Positions 1 to 8,704 of a stretch of DNA of 64,000 bases are shown piece after piece. The stretch is from JANQHS01 sp965267505. GTDB taxonomy: Bacteria > Bacteroidota > Bacteroidia > Cytophagales > CCMP332. The translations under genes and the position numbers were made by a program. The notes beneath the pieces are model-generated. The model did not search any database. It was given only the letters and a program-made list of their open reading frames with translations, and was not told where the DNA came from. The stretch is taken from assembly GCA_965267505.1 (NCBI GenBank), contig OZ254081.1, forward strand, positions 558,001-622,000. The letters are read 5' to 3'. Every line of letters starts with the position of its first letter. The stretch's first letter is position 1.

Positions 1-2193
1 ATTTATCGGTGGCCAAAAAAGATGGTGAACAAATTGTTTCCATCAGGTTCTAGTTCCATGTTTATTGGGTTCTTAAGCTTTTATGTATTGATGCTCATAC
101 TGGGGGTAAATCCCTACGTAGCTACAATTGGGGCTCTTGCTTTTGGCCTCACTTCATTTTCAATAATAAGCAGCGATGCTGGTCACAATACCAAAGTTTT
201 CGCTATGAATCTTATGCCCTTAATGCTGGCAGGGCTCATTCTCATAACAAAGGAAAAGTATTGGAAAGGTTTTGCTCTGTCTGCATTCGCAGCGGCCACT
301 ATGATCGGCTCTGGGCACTTCCAAATTGTATATTATACTCTGCTGGTTGCGATTATTCTATATAGTGTATCTATATACCCACTAATCCAAAAAAAGGATT
401 GGAGAAGGATCATGATCATATCGGCCTTATTCGCCTCTAGTGGTCTAATCGGACTAGGCTCTAACCTTGGCAAGATCATGACAGTTAGAGAGTATTCAAA
501 GTATTCCAACAGGTCCAGATCTGAGCTTGCCAATGATAAAGTTCAAACAAAGGAAAAGGACAGGGATTACGCCTTTGCATGGAGCTATGGAATTGGAGAG
601 TCATTGACCTTCTTCGTTCCGAATTACCAGGGTGGAGGAAGCACCTCAGAATATCCTTATAAAAGCATGGAAACCTATAAAATGCTTAAAGGCGGATATG
701 GTAAAAAAACGGCAGAAACCTATGTGAGGTCTTTGATGTATTGGGGGGATCAGCCCAGCACCGCTGGACCGGTTTACTTTGGGATCATAGTACTATTCCT
801 TTTCCTGATCGGTCTTCGGCATATTGACCACAGACTAAAATATGTGATCCTTTCTTCAGCTCTATTGGGATTAGTTCTGGCATGGGGCAAGAATTTTGGC
901 TTGATCAATAACCTGATGTTCGACTACTTTCCTGGATATAATATTTTCAGGACGCCTTCCATGGCATTGAGCATCACCGGATTCATGGTTGCATTAGGTG
1001 CCACTCTTTTCCTAGACAAAATCATTCGTAAAAAGGAGGATTCGGGTTTTTTAATGGATAAAACCTCCTGGTATTGGGTAGGAGGATTCTTTGGTGTATT
1101 TGTTTTGATTTTCTTATTAAGCCAGGGCTTCTCTTATACAGGGGGAGGTCAGGATCAATCCCTCGCACAAAATTCTCCTCAGCTACTTGATGCAATGGTA
1201 AGTGATCGAGCTGATCTATTAAGCAAAGATCTATTCCGGTCTTTTGTTTTTGTATTGGCGGCGGTTGCGGTCTTATTTATGTACATAAATGGACGTATAG
1301 GTTCAAGCACCAGCCTTGTTTTGATAGGTGGGCTAGTTGTGATTGATCTTTGGGCAATAGATAAAAGGTACCTAAACTCTGATACTTTCGTGAAAGAAAA
1401 GCTTGAGCAACAGTACCCTAAGACTTCAGCCGACCAACAGATATTAGCAGATCCAGATCCAAACTTTAGGGTTCTGAATTTAAGCGTTAGTACATTTAAC
1501 GATGCCACCACTTCTTACTGGCATAAGAGCATTGGAGGTTACCATGGCACTAAAATGAGAAGGTATCAGGACCTTATCGAAGAGCATATTTCAAGAGGCA
1601 ACCAAAATGTCTTGAATATGCTCAATACCAAATATGTCATCCCACAGGATGCCTCTCAAGGAGCACAACGAAACCCTGGTGCCTTGGGAAATGCATGGTT
1701 CGTCGAAAAGATTCGAAAAGTTCCTGGACCTAATGAAGAAATGGAAGCCTTGGCATCCTTTGATCCGACGGTAGAAGCAATTCTCGATGAATCAAAATTC
1801 AGTGTTTCCAAAACAGAATTCTCGAAATCTGCTAATTCCAAGATCGCTCTTGATAGCTATAAGGCTAACGAATTGATTTACTCCAGCGATAATGAATCAG
1901 ATGGATTTGCAGTATTTTCTGAAGTTTTCTATCCCAAAGGATGGAAAGTCAGTTTGGACGGAAATCCAGTTGAAATGGTTCGCGTGAATTGGGTGCTTCG
2001 AGGTTTGGAGATCCCTGCAGGACAGCACAAGATAGAATTCAAGTTCGAACCTAGCTCTTACGAAGTAGGAAACAAGATAAGTCTTGCCTCTTCCTTGTTA
2101 ATATATCTCTTAGTTGGAGCTGCAATATTCCTTGGCTACAAAAAAGAAAACAATAACGAAAATGAAGATCCTAGCACTAGCACCGCATCCTGA
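1..2193 (+). CDS. YfhO-like polytopic membrane protein, 5' end outside window
   Basis: The reading frame is open to the first base of the window, so the N-terminus is missing; 730 residues are visible and relatives are usually 800-850. The first two thirds alternate hydrophobic helices and loops, including a conserved-looking run with SSDAGHNTK and GSGHFQ near the start. The C-terminal 250 residues form a soluble, probably extracytoplasmic domain with an FYPKGWKV motif and an IPAGQHKIEFKF strand, followed by one last membrane helix. This layout is that of the YfhO family, large membrane proteins linked to glycosylation of surface polymers, often described as GT-C-like. The next gene starts inside its 3' end (32-base overlap), which suggests co-transcription. 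The exact substrate is unknown. Confidence 0.8.
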   Translation: MYRWPKKMVNKLFPSGSSSMFIGFLSFYVLMLILGVNPYVATIGALAFGLTSFSIISSDAGHNTKVFAMNLMPLMLAGLILITKEKYWKGFALSAFAAATMIGSGHFQIVYYTLLVAIILYSVSIYPLIQKKDWRRIMIISALFASSGLIGLGSNLGKIMTVREYSKYSNRSRSELANDKVQTKEKDRDYAFAWSYGIGESLTFFVPNYQGGGSTSEYPYKSMETYKMLKGGYGKKTAETYVRSLMYWGDQPSTAGPVYFGIIVLFLFLIGLRHIDHRLKYVILSSALLGLVLAWGKNFGLINNLMFDYFPGYNIFRTPSMALSITGFMVALGATLFLDKIIRKKEDSGFLMDKTSWYWVGGFFGVFVLIFLLSQGFSYTGGGQDQSLAQNSPQLLDAMVSDRADLLSKDLFRSFVFVLAAVAVLFMYINGRIGSSTSLVLIGGLVVIDLWAIDKRYLNSDTFVKEKLEQQYPKTSADQQILADPDPNFRVLNLSVSTFNDATTSYWHKSIGGYHGTKMRRYQDLIEEHISRGNQNVLNMLNTKYVIPQDASQGAQRNPGALGNAWFVEKIRKVPGPNEEMEALASFDPTVEAILDESKFSVSKTEFSKSANSKIALDSYKANELIYSSDNESDGFAVFSEVFYPKGWKVSLDGNPVEMVRVNWVLRGLEIPAGQHKIEFKFEPSSYEVGNKISLASSLLIYLLVGAAIFLGYKKENNNENEDPSTSTAS

Positions 2194-2782
2194 CGATATT
2201 GAATTTGGTGCCGGAGCTAGCATCAATCGTTTTGTTGAAGAAGGTCACCAGATATGGTACCTGGCATTTTCGCCTTGCAATAAATCTTTGCCTGAGGGAT
2301 ATGCCAAAAATCACATATACAACGAGTTAAAAAATTCTTGCAAAGTTCTCGGAATCCCAGACGGTCAGATAAAGACCTATGACTTTGAGGTAAGGGAGTT
2401 TCCAAAAAATAGGCAGGATATTCTGGAGGAACTGTACAAAACAAATAAGGAAATAAGACCTGATCTGGTTTTACTTCCCAATAGTTCTGATATCCATCAA
2501 GACCACAAAATAATCAATGAAGAAGGGGTTAGAGCCTTTAAAAGGAGCTCAATACTTGGCTATGAATTACCTTGGAACAATCTCCATTCTAACCAAAGGC
2601 ACTTTATTAAGCTTGAAGAGAAAAATCTAATGTCAAAGGTCAAAGCCATCCAAGAATATGAAAGCCAAAAAGGGAGGAACTATGCGAATGAAGGTTTCAT
2701 AAAAGGGCTCGCCAAGACTCGAGGCATTCAAATTGGAGTCAACTATGCTGAAGCTTTTGAAGTCATTCGTTGGATCCAATAG
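2162..2782 (+). CDS. PIG-L family deacetylase (LmbE-like)
   Basis: The 206-residue protein carries the zinc motif PHPDD (residues 8-12) and a second ligand motif, HQDH, at residues 112-115. These are the signatures of PIG-L/LmbE N-acetylglucosaminide deacetylases. Such enzymes remove the acetyl group from GlcNAc-type sugars in glycan, bacillithiol or GPI-like pathways. I chose the ATG that begins MKILALAPHP because the zinc motif then falls at the usual distance from the start; a longer frame would add 16 residues rich in Lys/Thr. It overlaps the YfhO-like gene upstream by 32 bases and its last 20 bases overlap the opposing gene. The glycan context suggests a sugar substrate rather than bacillithiol, but this is inference. 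Confidence 0.85.
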   Translation: MKILALAPHPDDIEFGAGASINRFVEEGHQIWYLAFSPCNKSLPEGYAKNHIYNELKNSCKVLGIPDGQIKTYDFEVREFPKNRQDILEELYKTNKEIRPDLVLLPNSSDIHQDHKIINEEGVRAFKRSSILGYELPWNNLHSNQRHFIKLEEKNLMSKVKAIQEYESQKGRNYANEGFIKGLAKTRGIQIGVNYAEAFEVIRWIQ

Positions 2783-3860
2783 ATTCTTCAATTTCCGAGG
2801 GCAACTTTCCGATGACTACATCCTGAACTGCCCAATCATCATTATAAGGGATCATGTCTATCAATTCCTTTACCGGATCAAAGATCACAAAGCTTGTTCT
2901 GTTTGAATCAAGTGAAATAATAATATCCCCAAAAGGGATGGAATTCTGGATCCACTCCATTCCTTCAATGGCTTCTGGTTTTCCTGGTAAATTCTTGAAA
3001 TCAAACTCTTTTTGATCCTTCTCCTGGATCACCACCCTACCATCACCAGTTGATGTGGCCATAACGCCATTTCCATACTTTCTTCCCCCATGCGGATTCT
3101 TTAAGCCGGAAATAAGGGGGCTAACTTCCATGGAGGAAAGATCAAGTTGATAAATTCTTCCCAAATGGAAAAAGGACAGCAAAATGCTTTTGGAATCTCT
3201 GTAATGGGCTGAATTAATAAATGCAGCTCTCTTGGCTGTTGGGAGATCTTGAGTTAATGGATCACTTAGCAAAAGGACCTCTTTACCAGATTCCTTTAGC
3301 TTGCTAGCCACCTCTTGCCTTCTGGTTAAGAAAACATCTTTTCCCTCATTGCTTTTCAACTGGCTTTTAGCAAATCCATGCTCCCAACTGAACCAATCAT
3401 AATTTAATTCCAATGATTCGAGCTTGAAAGAAAAAACCGAATCAAAACCCGAACTGGATACCAATAGCTCAGAGGAGGAAGGAGAAAAATCAATGGTGTG
3501 AATGTAACTGAACCAGGGATAGGACAAATTCCTTTCTCCTTCAGGGCCAAAAATCCTAACCTCCTTATCCGAAGCAAAGGCAAAATGATCCCGGCTCAAG
3601 GCTATTCCCCGAGGTTCCATGGTACGGAGGAGTATTTGTTCTTCAACAACTTTACCCTGGGACAACTTTACCTTAACCAATCCGCCCAATCCTGGTACCC
3701 TTCTTTTAACACTCCCGGTAATCCCATCTTTTCTTTTTTTGCTTTCTATATACCTTTTTCGAATAGCCTGTAAATCGAAACTCTTTACGGTCAAAACCAT
3801 CTCGATATCTTTGTAGAAATCTGAGTCCCTTTTGAATTGGCTTAGGTCTATCAAGCTCAT
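2763..3860 (-). CDS. Hypothetical protein, beta-propeller-like
   Basis: I do not recognise this 365-residue protein as a named family. There is no signal peptide or membrane helix; the N-terminus is charged and has a basic stretch (ESKKRKDG). From about residue 65 onward it shows repeated beta-strand patterns such as RGIALSRDHFAFAS and HTIDFSPSSSELLVSSS, and later NPHGGRKYGNGVMATSTGDG, which look like propeller blades. It lies 2 bases downstream of the GT4 glycosyltransferase and is the last gene of the minus-strand flippase-GT4 unit, so a role in glycan assembly or its regulation is plausible. Its 3' end overlaps the deacetylase gene on the other strand by 20 bases. Confidence 0.6.
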   Translation of the reverse strand: MSLIDLSQFKRDSDFYKDIEMVLTVKSFDLQAIRKRYIESKKRKDGITGSVKRRVPGLGGLVKVKLSQGKVVEEQILLRTMEPRGIALSRDHFAFASDKEVRIFGPEGERNLSYPWFSYIHTIDFSPSSSELLVSSSGFDSVFSFKLESLELNYDWFSWEHGFAKSQLKSNEGKDVFLTRRQEVASKLKESGKEVLLLSDPLTQDLPTAKRAAFINSAHYRDSKSILLSFFHLGRIYQLDLSSMEVSPLISGLKNPHGGRKYGNGVMATSTGDGRVVIQEKDQKEFDFKNLPGKPEAIEGMEWIQNSIPFGDIIISLDSNRTSFVIFDPVKELIDMIPYNDDWAVQDVVIGKLPSEIEESIGSNE

Positions 3861-3862
3861 TT

Positions 3863-5188
3863 TTAAGAAATAAGGTTTTGGATGATTTGATCCATTCTTT
3901 TTGCTTGATTTTGCCTGGAAAAGAACTCCAGATCTTCATAAACAACGGATCTTTCAGGAGATTCATCAATATGCTTGAAAATACTTTGCAGGCTTGAAAG
4001 GATCTCTTCAGGATTGTAATACTCGATCATCGGAAAGGGAGATTTTAGCTTATTCAGTATTCTTGATGCTTCACCATTTTTAGGACCAATGGCCAATATT
4101 GGTTTTTTGCTGGCAAGGTACTCATAGATCTTTCCTGTAATTATCCCCTCTTCATTTTCGCCCCGGGGAATAATGAATAACAAAGCGTCGGAAGAATTCA
4201 ATTCCTTTATAGCATTTGAATGACTTACAGGACCGACAAATTCAATTCTTTCCTGAAATCCGATTTTATCCATTTCTTCTCTCAACTTAGGATCACTGGT
4301 CCCCACGAATTTGATCTTAAGGTCATCAAAATTTTCAAGGACCTTCCTGAAACAATCAGCAAATCCATCAAAAACCTGATTGGGTTTGAAATTTCCAATA
4401 TAGGCTAAGGTTCTTTGCACTTTCGTAGGCACATCACTCGGGCTTTTTGAATCAAAATCCCTCTGGTCAAATCCATTGTATACCACTTCAACCTTTCCAG
4501 ATTTTTTTTTGAATTCCTCGGCCATGTGTTCGGAAACCGTAGTCACACAACTAGCCTTAGAAAGCACTTCCCTTTCCAACTTTAAATGCTTGGCCCATGA
4601 GTTTTTGGTCAAAGGGAATTCCTTTAAATAGAATATACTGGTCCAGGGATCCCGAAAGTCAGCCAGCCATGGGACATTAAATTTTTTCTTCAGGTTCAAA
4701 GCTGCCAGGTGCGTGCTATGTGGCGGACCCGTTGATATGATCAGGTCCACCTGATTTTCCTTCAATTCCTTCTTGGCCGCATTCATTAAGTATAAATTCC
4801 ATCCCATCCTGGCATCGGGAATAAAGAAATTACTTCTCAGATAAAGCCCGATTTTCTTGATAGGCTCTTTCCCCTTCAAACCTGTGGTACCTACACCAAC
4901 AGACTTTCCCTTTTTCCCACGAAGGAAATTGAATAGGGAATAAGGTTCTACCGTTTTGGTTTTAATAGACTTGATCCTAGAATCCAGCTCTTTTTCTAAA
5001 GAATCATCAAAGTAAGGAGCACTAGGATTTTCGGGAGTGATCACTGTGATCTCGTAGCCCTGTTCAACCAAGTTATTTGCCATCTTGACCCATCTCTGAA
5101 CCCCGGCTCCACCGGAAGGAGGCCAATAGTAACTTAGTATGAGGAGTCTTCCTTTCAAGAGAGGAATTTGTTTTTTAACTGGGTCCAT
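3863..5188 (-). CDS. Glycosyltransferase family 4 (GT-B fold)
   Basis: This 441-residue protein begins with the GT4 N-terminal signature YYWPPSGGAGVQRW (about residues 20-33), in which the Gly-rich loop contacts the sugar nucleotide. A central VYNGFD motif marks the start of the C-terminal Rossmann domain, and an EGIITGKIYEYLASKKPILAI stretch matches the usual donor-binding region. It would transfer a sugar from a nucleotide donor to a growing glycan on the cytoplasmic face of the membrane. Its start lies inside the 3' end of the flippase gene (34-base overlap), so the two are probably co-translated. Donor and acceptor cannot be told from sequence. Confidence 0.9.
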   Translation of the reverse strand: MDPVKKQIPLLKGRLLILSYYWPPSGGAGVQRWVKMANNLVEQGYEITVITPENPSAPYFDDSLEKELDSRIKSIKTKTVEPYSLFNFLRGKKGKSVGVGTTGLKGKEPIKKIGLYLRSNFFIPDARMGWNLYLMNAAKKELKENQVDLIISTGPPHSTHLAALNLKKKFNVPWLADFRDPWTSIFYLKEFPLTKNSWAKHLKLEREVLSKASCVTTVSEHMAEEFKKKSGKVEVVYNGFDQRDFDSKSPSDVPTKVQRTLAYIGNFKPNQVFDGFADCFRKVLENFDDLKIKFVGTSDPKLREEMDKIGFQERIEFVGPVSHSNAIKELNSSDALLFIIPRGENEEGIITGKIYEYLASKKPILAIGPKNGEASRILNKLKSPFPMIEYYNPEEILSSLQSIFKHIDESPERSVVYEDLEFFSRQNQAKRMDQIIQNLIS

Positions 5189-6639
5189 ATCCCAAATAAT
5201 TCCTGGGATGGTCTAATATAAATCAGCCCTAGAAAGAACAGGATCCCTATCTGCGCCGAGCGAATAAAAATATCAAAGAGAGGGAGGTCGATTCTATACA
5301 ATTGAAAATATCCTGCCGCAAATGATAGGCCCAAAACGATCAATGATTTTATTGTACTCTTTGAAAAGGGAATCATCTTCATTTTTATGAAAACCACGAT
5401 CAACCTAAGGATATTGTAGAAGACCACGGAAAACAAAGAGGCTATTGCTGCTCCTACAAGTCCAAAATGGGGAATAAAGATCAAATTGGACACCACTACG
5501 ACCAGGGCAAATAAAGGCATGATAAACACATTCCATTTGTAAAACCAGCTGTTTGCAATGATCTCATTATTTATTCCCATGCCCATATCAAAGACCTTGG
5601 CGAGGATGATAAATAAGACAACATACTTCCCTCCAACATAAACTTTTGAATTTGGGATTAACAGAAATATATCGTCAATATTTAACCAGACCAGGATCCC
5701 TACCATCCCGCCAATAAGCAATAAGTTGGTTGAGGATTTAGCATATATATCCTGGATCCCTTTAAGATCTTTTTCCTTAAAAAATCTGGCCACCAAGGGC
5801 GAAGAAATGCTTATCAGGGACCTCTTAGGCATTTCCACTATCGCTGCCATAAAGAATGCAATGGAATAGACTCCTGCGTCAGATAAACCTTTCAAAGAGG
5901 AGATCATTATCGTATCGATCTTTGAGACAATAGCCCCGCCTCCACTTCCAATAAATGCAAAACCGGCATAGATAAGCATTGATTTCAAAACGGTTTTATC
6001 AAAGGCAGAAAAGGAGAATCTCAGGTAAAGTTGTTTTAGATAAGCGATGTAGGCCAGCAATAAAAGAAACGAAAGCCCATAGAAACCAGCAATAATTGGG
6101 ATTACATATCCAAAAGAAATTAGGTCAAAATAATACAATACAAGAGGGGTAGTAATACCCAACCTGATTACAACTTCCGAGATGAATTTTTGAAAGGATA
6201 CTTTAAGCAAAAGGTTGCAATAGGTCATCCCTCCTATTACCAAAGTGTATAAAAATGCGAGTAATAGAACTTCAAAAAAATGCTGGTTGAATTCAGGTGA
6301 TCTTTCCTGAAAACTACCCATGAGAGGCTGCTGAAAAAGAAGTACAATTCCACAGACCACCAGGAATCCAACAACCATTAATACCAGACTCATTCCAAAG
6401 ATCCCCAGGTAGGCCTTTTTATGCCTGAACTCTGGAAAGAACTTAACCGCTGAAGCAGGAATTCCGAATTTGGAATAGGTGGCCAGAATGAAGGCAGCAT
6501 CCAAAATAGTCCTTATCAGACCTATTTGATCTGCCTCCAGGATTGCTGGCATTAGAAAGACAATATTCAGGGCTCCTAACGCAACCCCTAAGTAGGAAAC
6601 CAATGCTCCTCCACTACTTTCTCTGATTACAACTCCCAC
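5155..6639 (-). CDS. Wzx-type oligosaccharide flippase (MOP/MATE superfamily)
   Basis: This 494-residue protein is almost entirely hydrophobic, with about 12-14 predicted membrane helices spread evenly along its length. It shows the polysaccharide-transport pattern of an N-terminal SYLGVALGALNIVFLMP helix and an EADQIGLIRTILDAAF loop near the start. Such proteins move lipid-linked oligosaccharides across the inner membrane. The start is a GTG; no in-frame ATG lies close by, and the N-terminus VVIRESSGGALVSYLG fits the family. It is the first gene of the minus-strand unit flippase-GT4-propeller and is divergent from wecB, sharing a 108-base intergenic region with it. Confidence 0.88.
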   Translation of the reverse strand: MGVVIRESSGGALVSYLGVALGALNIVFLMPAILEADQIGLIRTILDAAFILATYSKFGIPASAVKFFPEFRHKKAYLGIFGMSLVLMVVGFLVVCGIVLLFQQPLMGSFQERSPEFNQHFFEVLLLAFLYTLVIGGMTYCNLLLKVSFQKFISEVVIRLGITTPLVLYYFDLISFGYVIPIIAGFYGLSFLLLLAYIAYLKQLYLRFSFSAFDKTVLKSMLIYAGFAFIGSGGGAIVSKIDTIMISSLKGLSDAGVYSIAFFMAAIVEMPKRSLISISSPLVARFFKEKDLKGIQDIYAKSSTNLLLIGGMVGILVWLNIDDIFLLIPNSKVYVGGKYVVLFIILAKVFDMGMGINNEIIANSWFYKWNVFIMPLFALVVVVSNLIFIPHFGLVGAAIASLFSVVFYNILRLIVVFIKMKMIPFSKSTIKSLIVLGLSFAAGYFQLYRIDLPLFDIFIRSAQIGILFFLGLIYIRPSQELFGIWTQLKNKFLS

Positions 6640-6672
6640 TCTAAAAATTCAATGCGCAAATAAGCCTAAAAA

Positions 6673-6709
6673 AGCCATTTATAAGGGCTAAAATCAGCTT
6701 AAAATGGCT
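6673..6709. promoter_or_regulatory. Inverted repeat, possible operator upstream of wecB
   Basis: AGCCATTT at 6673-6680 and AAATGGCT at 6702-6709 form a perfect 8-base inverted repeat with a 21-base spacer. It lies just upstream of the wecB -7 element, in the gap between the divergent flippase and wecB genes, where a regulator binding site would be expected. Function is inferred only from position and symmetry. Confidence 0.35.
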
Positions 6710-6717
6710 AAAAATAA

Positions 6718-6741
6718 TAGCTTTGCACCCCAAATTCGGGG
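6718..6741 (+). promoter_or_regulatory. wecB promoter (-7 element) with start-proximal hairpin
   Basis: TAGCTTTG at 6718-6725 matches the Bacteroidota -7 consensus TAnnTTTG. It is followed two bases later by CCCC (6728-6731) and GGGG (6738-6741), which can pair across a 6-base loop at about the expected transcription start. No clear TTG -33 element is seen 19-21 bases upstream. AAGG precedes the wecB ATG by three bases. Confidence 0.6.
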
Positions 6742-6747
6742 AAGGAA

Positions 6748-7818
6748 ATGCGTATTTTAAGTATAATCGGTGCAAGACCTCAATTCATCAAAGCGGCAGC
6801 TTTAAGTAGGTCTATTTTGGAGCATCCTAACATTTCCGAGATCATCCTCCATACAGGTCAGCATTTCGATGATAATATGTCGGAAATATTCTTCCGGGAA
6901 ATGGAAATTCCGAATCCTGATTATAACCTGGGTATTCAAGGCGGAAGCCATGGAGCCATGACAGGAAAAATGCTTGAAGGGATAGAAAAGATTGCAATCA
7001 AGGAAAAACCAGATTTGGTATTAACCTATGGAGATACCAACTCAACTTTAGCCGGAGCTCTTTCTGCTTCAAAACTTGGAATTCCCACGGCTCATGTGGA
7101 AGCTGGGCTCCGATCTTTTAATATGGCAATGCCTGAGGAGATTAACCGCATCCTAACTGATAGGATCTCAAACTACTTGTTTTGCCCAACTCAAACATCG
7201 GTAGATAATCTGAAAAAAGAGGGATTCGAGAATTTCAATTGCAGCATTTCAAATGTAGGCGACATAATGTATGAAGCCGCTTTATTCTACGGGCAAAAAA
7301 GCGATTCAAGATCTACTATCATCAATTCGCTTGGACTGGAAAGCTTTGCTTTAGCCACCTTCCATAGACAGGAGAATACTGACCGCAAAGAAAATCTTCA
7401 AGGCATAATTAATGCTCTAAATTCCATAAACAAAAGGCTAAGAGTCGTTTGTCCGATTCACCCCAGGACCAGGCAAAAGATCGAATCCTTAAAAATTCAG
7501 GTCGATTTTGATATGATAGATCCGGTTGGATATTTCGACATGCTGGAACTTATTAAGAATTCTGAATTGGTGCTTACAGATAGTGGAGGATTGCAAAAAG
7601 AAGCTTACTTTTTTTCCCGCTACTGTATTACCATGAGAGAGCAAACCGAATGGGTTGAATTGGTGCATTCAGGGGTCAACATTCTTACGGGTGCTTCTGA
7701 AGAAAAGATCAAAAGTGAATTTGAGAATTTCACCAACAAGGAACTTAATTTTTCAGAAAAACTTTATGGGGATGGAAAGACCTCGAAATCAATTTTAGAT
7801 TCACTAAGCTCAAATTAG
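6748..7818 (+). CDS. wecB: UDP-N-acetylglucosamine 2-epimerase (non-hydrolysing)
   Basis: This 356-residue enzyme interconverts UDP-GlcNAc and UDP-ManNAc, supplying the ManNAc-type sugar of surface glycans. Family signatures are present in order: GARPQFIKAA at the N-terminus, YGDTNSTLAG and HVEAGLRSFNMAMPEEINR in the first domain, and TDSGGLQKEA near the C-terminus for nucleotide binding. Length matches the family (about 360-380). It opens the long plus-strand operon and has its own promoter directly upstream. A GT2 gene follows after 19 bases. It implies that the glycan made here contains ManNAc or a sugar derived from it, such as ManNAcA; no UDP-ManNAc dehydrogenase is present in the window. 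Confidence 0.93.
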   Translation: MRILSIIGARPQFIKAAALSRSILEHPNISEIILHTGQHFDDNMSEIFFREMEIPNPDYNLGIQGGSHGAMTGKMLEGIEKIAIKEKPDLVLTYGDTNSTLAGALSASKLGIPTAHVEAGLRSFNMAMPEEINRILTDRISNYLFCPTQTSVDNLKKEGFENFNCSISNVGDIMYEAALFYGQKSDSRSTIINSLGLESFALATFHRQENTDRKENLQGIINALNSINKRLRVVCPIHPRTRQKIESLKIQVDFDMIDPVGYFDMLELIKNSELVLTDSGGLQKEAYFFSRYCITMREQTEWVELVHSGVNILTGASEEKIKSEFENFTNKELNFSEKLYGDGKTSKSILDSLSSN

Positions 7819-7837
7819 ATCAAGAAATAATAAGTTA

Positions 7838-8704
7838 ATGATCCACATTCTTCTTCCAGCATACAATGAGGAATTATCCCTCCCAAAGCTTCTTCCTAAG
7901 ATCAAGGACGAATTGACTGAAAGTAAAAGGGAATTCAGGATACTGGTTGTGAATGATGGAAGTTCAGACCAAACACCTGAGATCCTCGTGGAATTCAAAA
8001 ATGACCCAGCATACAGGTTGGAGGTTTTGACACATGAAATCAATAGAGGGCTTGGTGAGACCGAAAGAGACGGATTCGAGAAAATCGCCTTGGCTGCTGA
8101 TCCGGAAGATATCATTGTAAGGGTTGAAGGAGACGATACCCATGATCCCAAATACATTCTGGATATCTGTAAAAAAATAGAAGAAGGATATGATGTGGTA
8201 AATACTTCCAGGTTTCAACCCGGAGGCGATCAAAAGGGATTGAATTGGTATAGAAAGTCGATTTCAAAGGCTGCTAATCTCTTTATGAAGGTCATGTTCA
8301 ACATTAAAGGAGTAAGAGATTACTCATGTGGTTTCAGGGGGTATAAAGCCGGGGTAATACATGATTCAATTAAGATCTTTGGAAATAACTTCGTCCAACT
8401 AAGGGGATTAGGGTTTACATCCACCCTGGAGATCATTGTAAAACTTAAAATCCTGGGCTGTAAATTTGCTGAGGTGCCCTTTGTTCTTCGATATGATAAA
8501 AAGGAAAGCGAAAGTAAAATGGTAAGTAGCGTAACTACCCTTGGCTATTTGACTATGGCAATCCTATATCATTGGCCTTTTGGCGGTTGGAAAAGACAAT
8601 ATAAAGGCCTGGCCAAAACCTATAGAAACAATAATAAAGAAGCCGTTGAAAAGTTTAATCTAAGAGCAATTAGGGGACGAACAGCCAGTAAAATTTCTAT
8701 CTGA
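7838..8704 (+). CDS. Glycosyltransferase family 2 (DPM1/GtrB-like)
   Basis: This 288-residue GT-A enzyme begins with LLPAYNEE and VVNDGSSDQTPEIL, the nucleotide-binding half of GT2 enzymes, and has the metal-binding acidic motif EGDD at residues 97-100. There is no strong membrane segment, unlike GtrB proteins with C-terminal helices, so it is probably a soluble or peripheral dolichol-phosphate-mannose-synthase-like transferase. It sits between the epimerase and AsnB genes, and its stop codon shares bases with the next start (TGATG at 8702-8706), indicating translational coupling. The sugar donor is unknown. Confidence 0.88.
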   Translation: MIHILLPAYNEELSLPKLLPKIKDELTESKREFRILVVNDGSSDQTPEILVEFKNDPAYRLEVLTHEINRGLGETERDGFEKIALAADPEDIIVRVEGDDTHDPKYILDICKKIEEGYDVVNTSRFQPGGDQKGLNWYRKSISKAANLFMKVMFNIKGVRDYSCGFRGYKAGVIHDSIKIFGNNFVQLRGLGFTSTLEIIVKLKILGCKFAEVPFVLRYDKKESESKMVSSVTTLGYLTMAILYHWPFGGWKRQYKGLAKTYRNNNKEAVEKFNLRAIRGRTASKISI

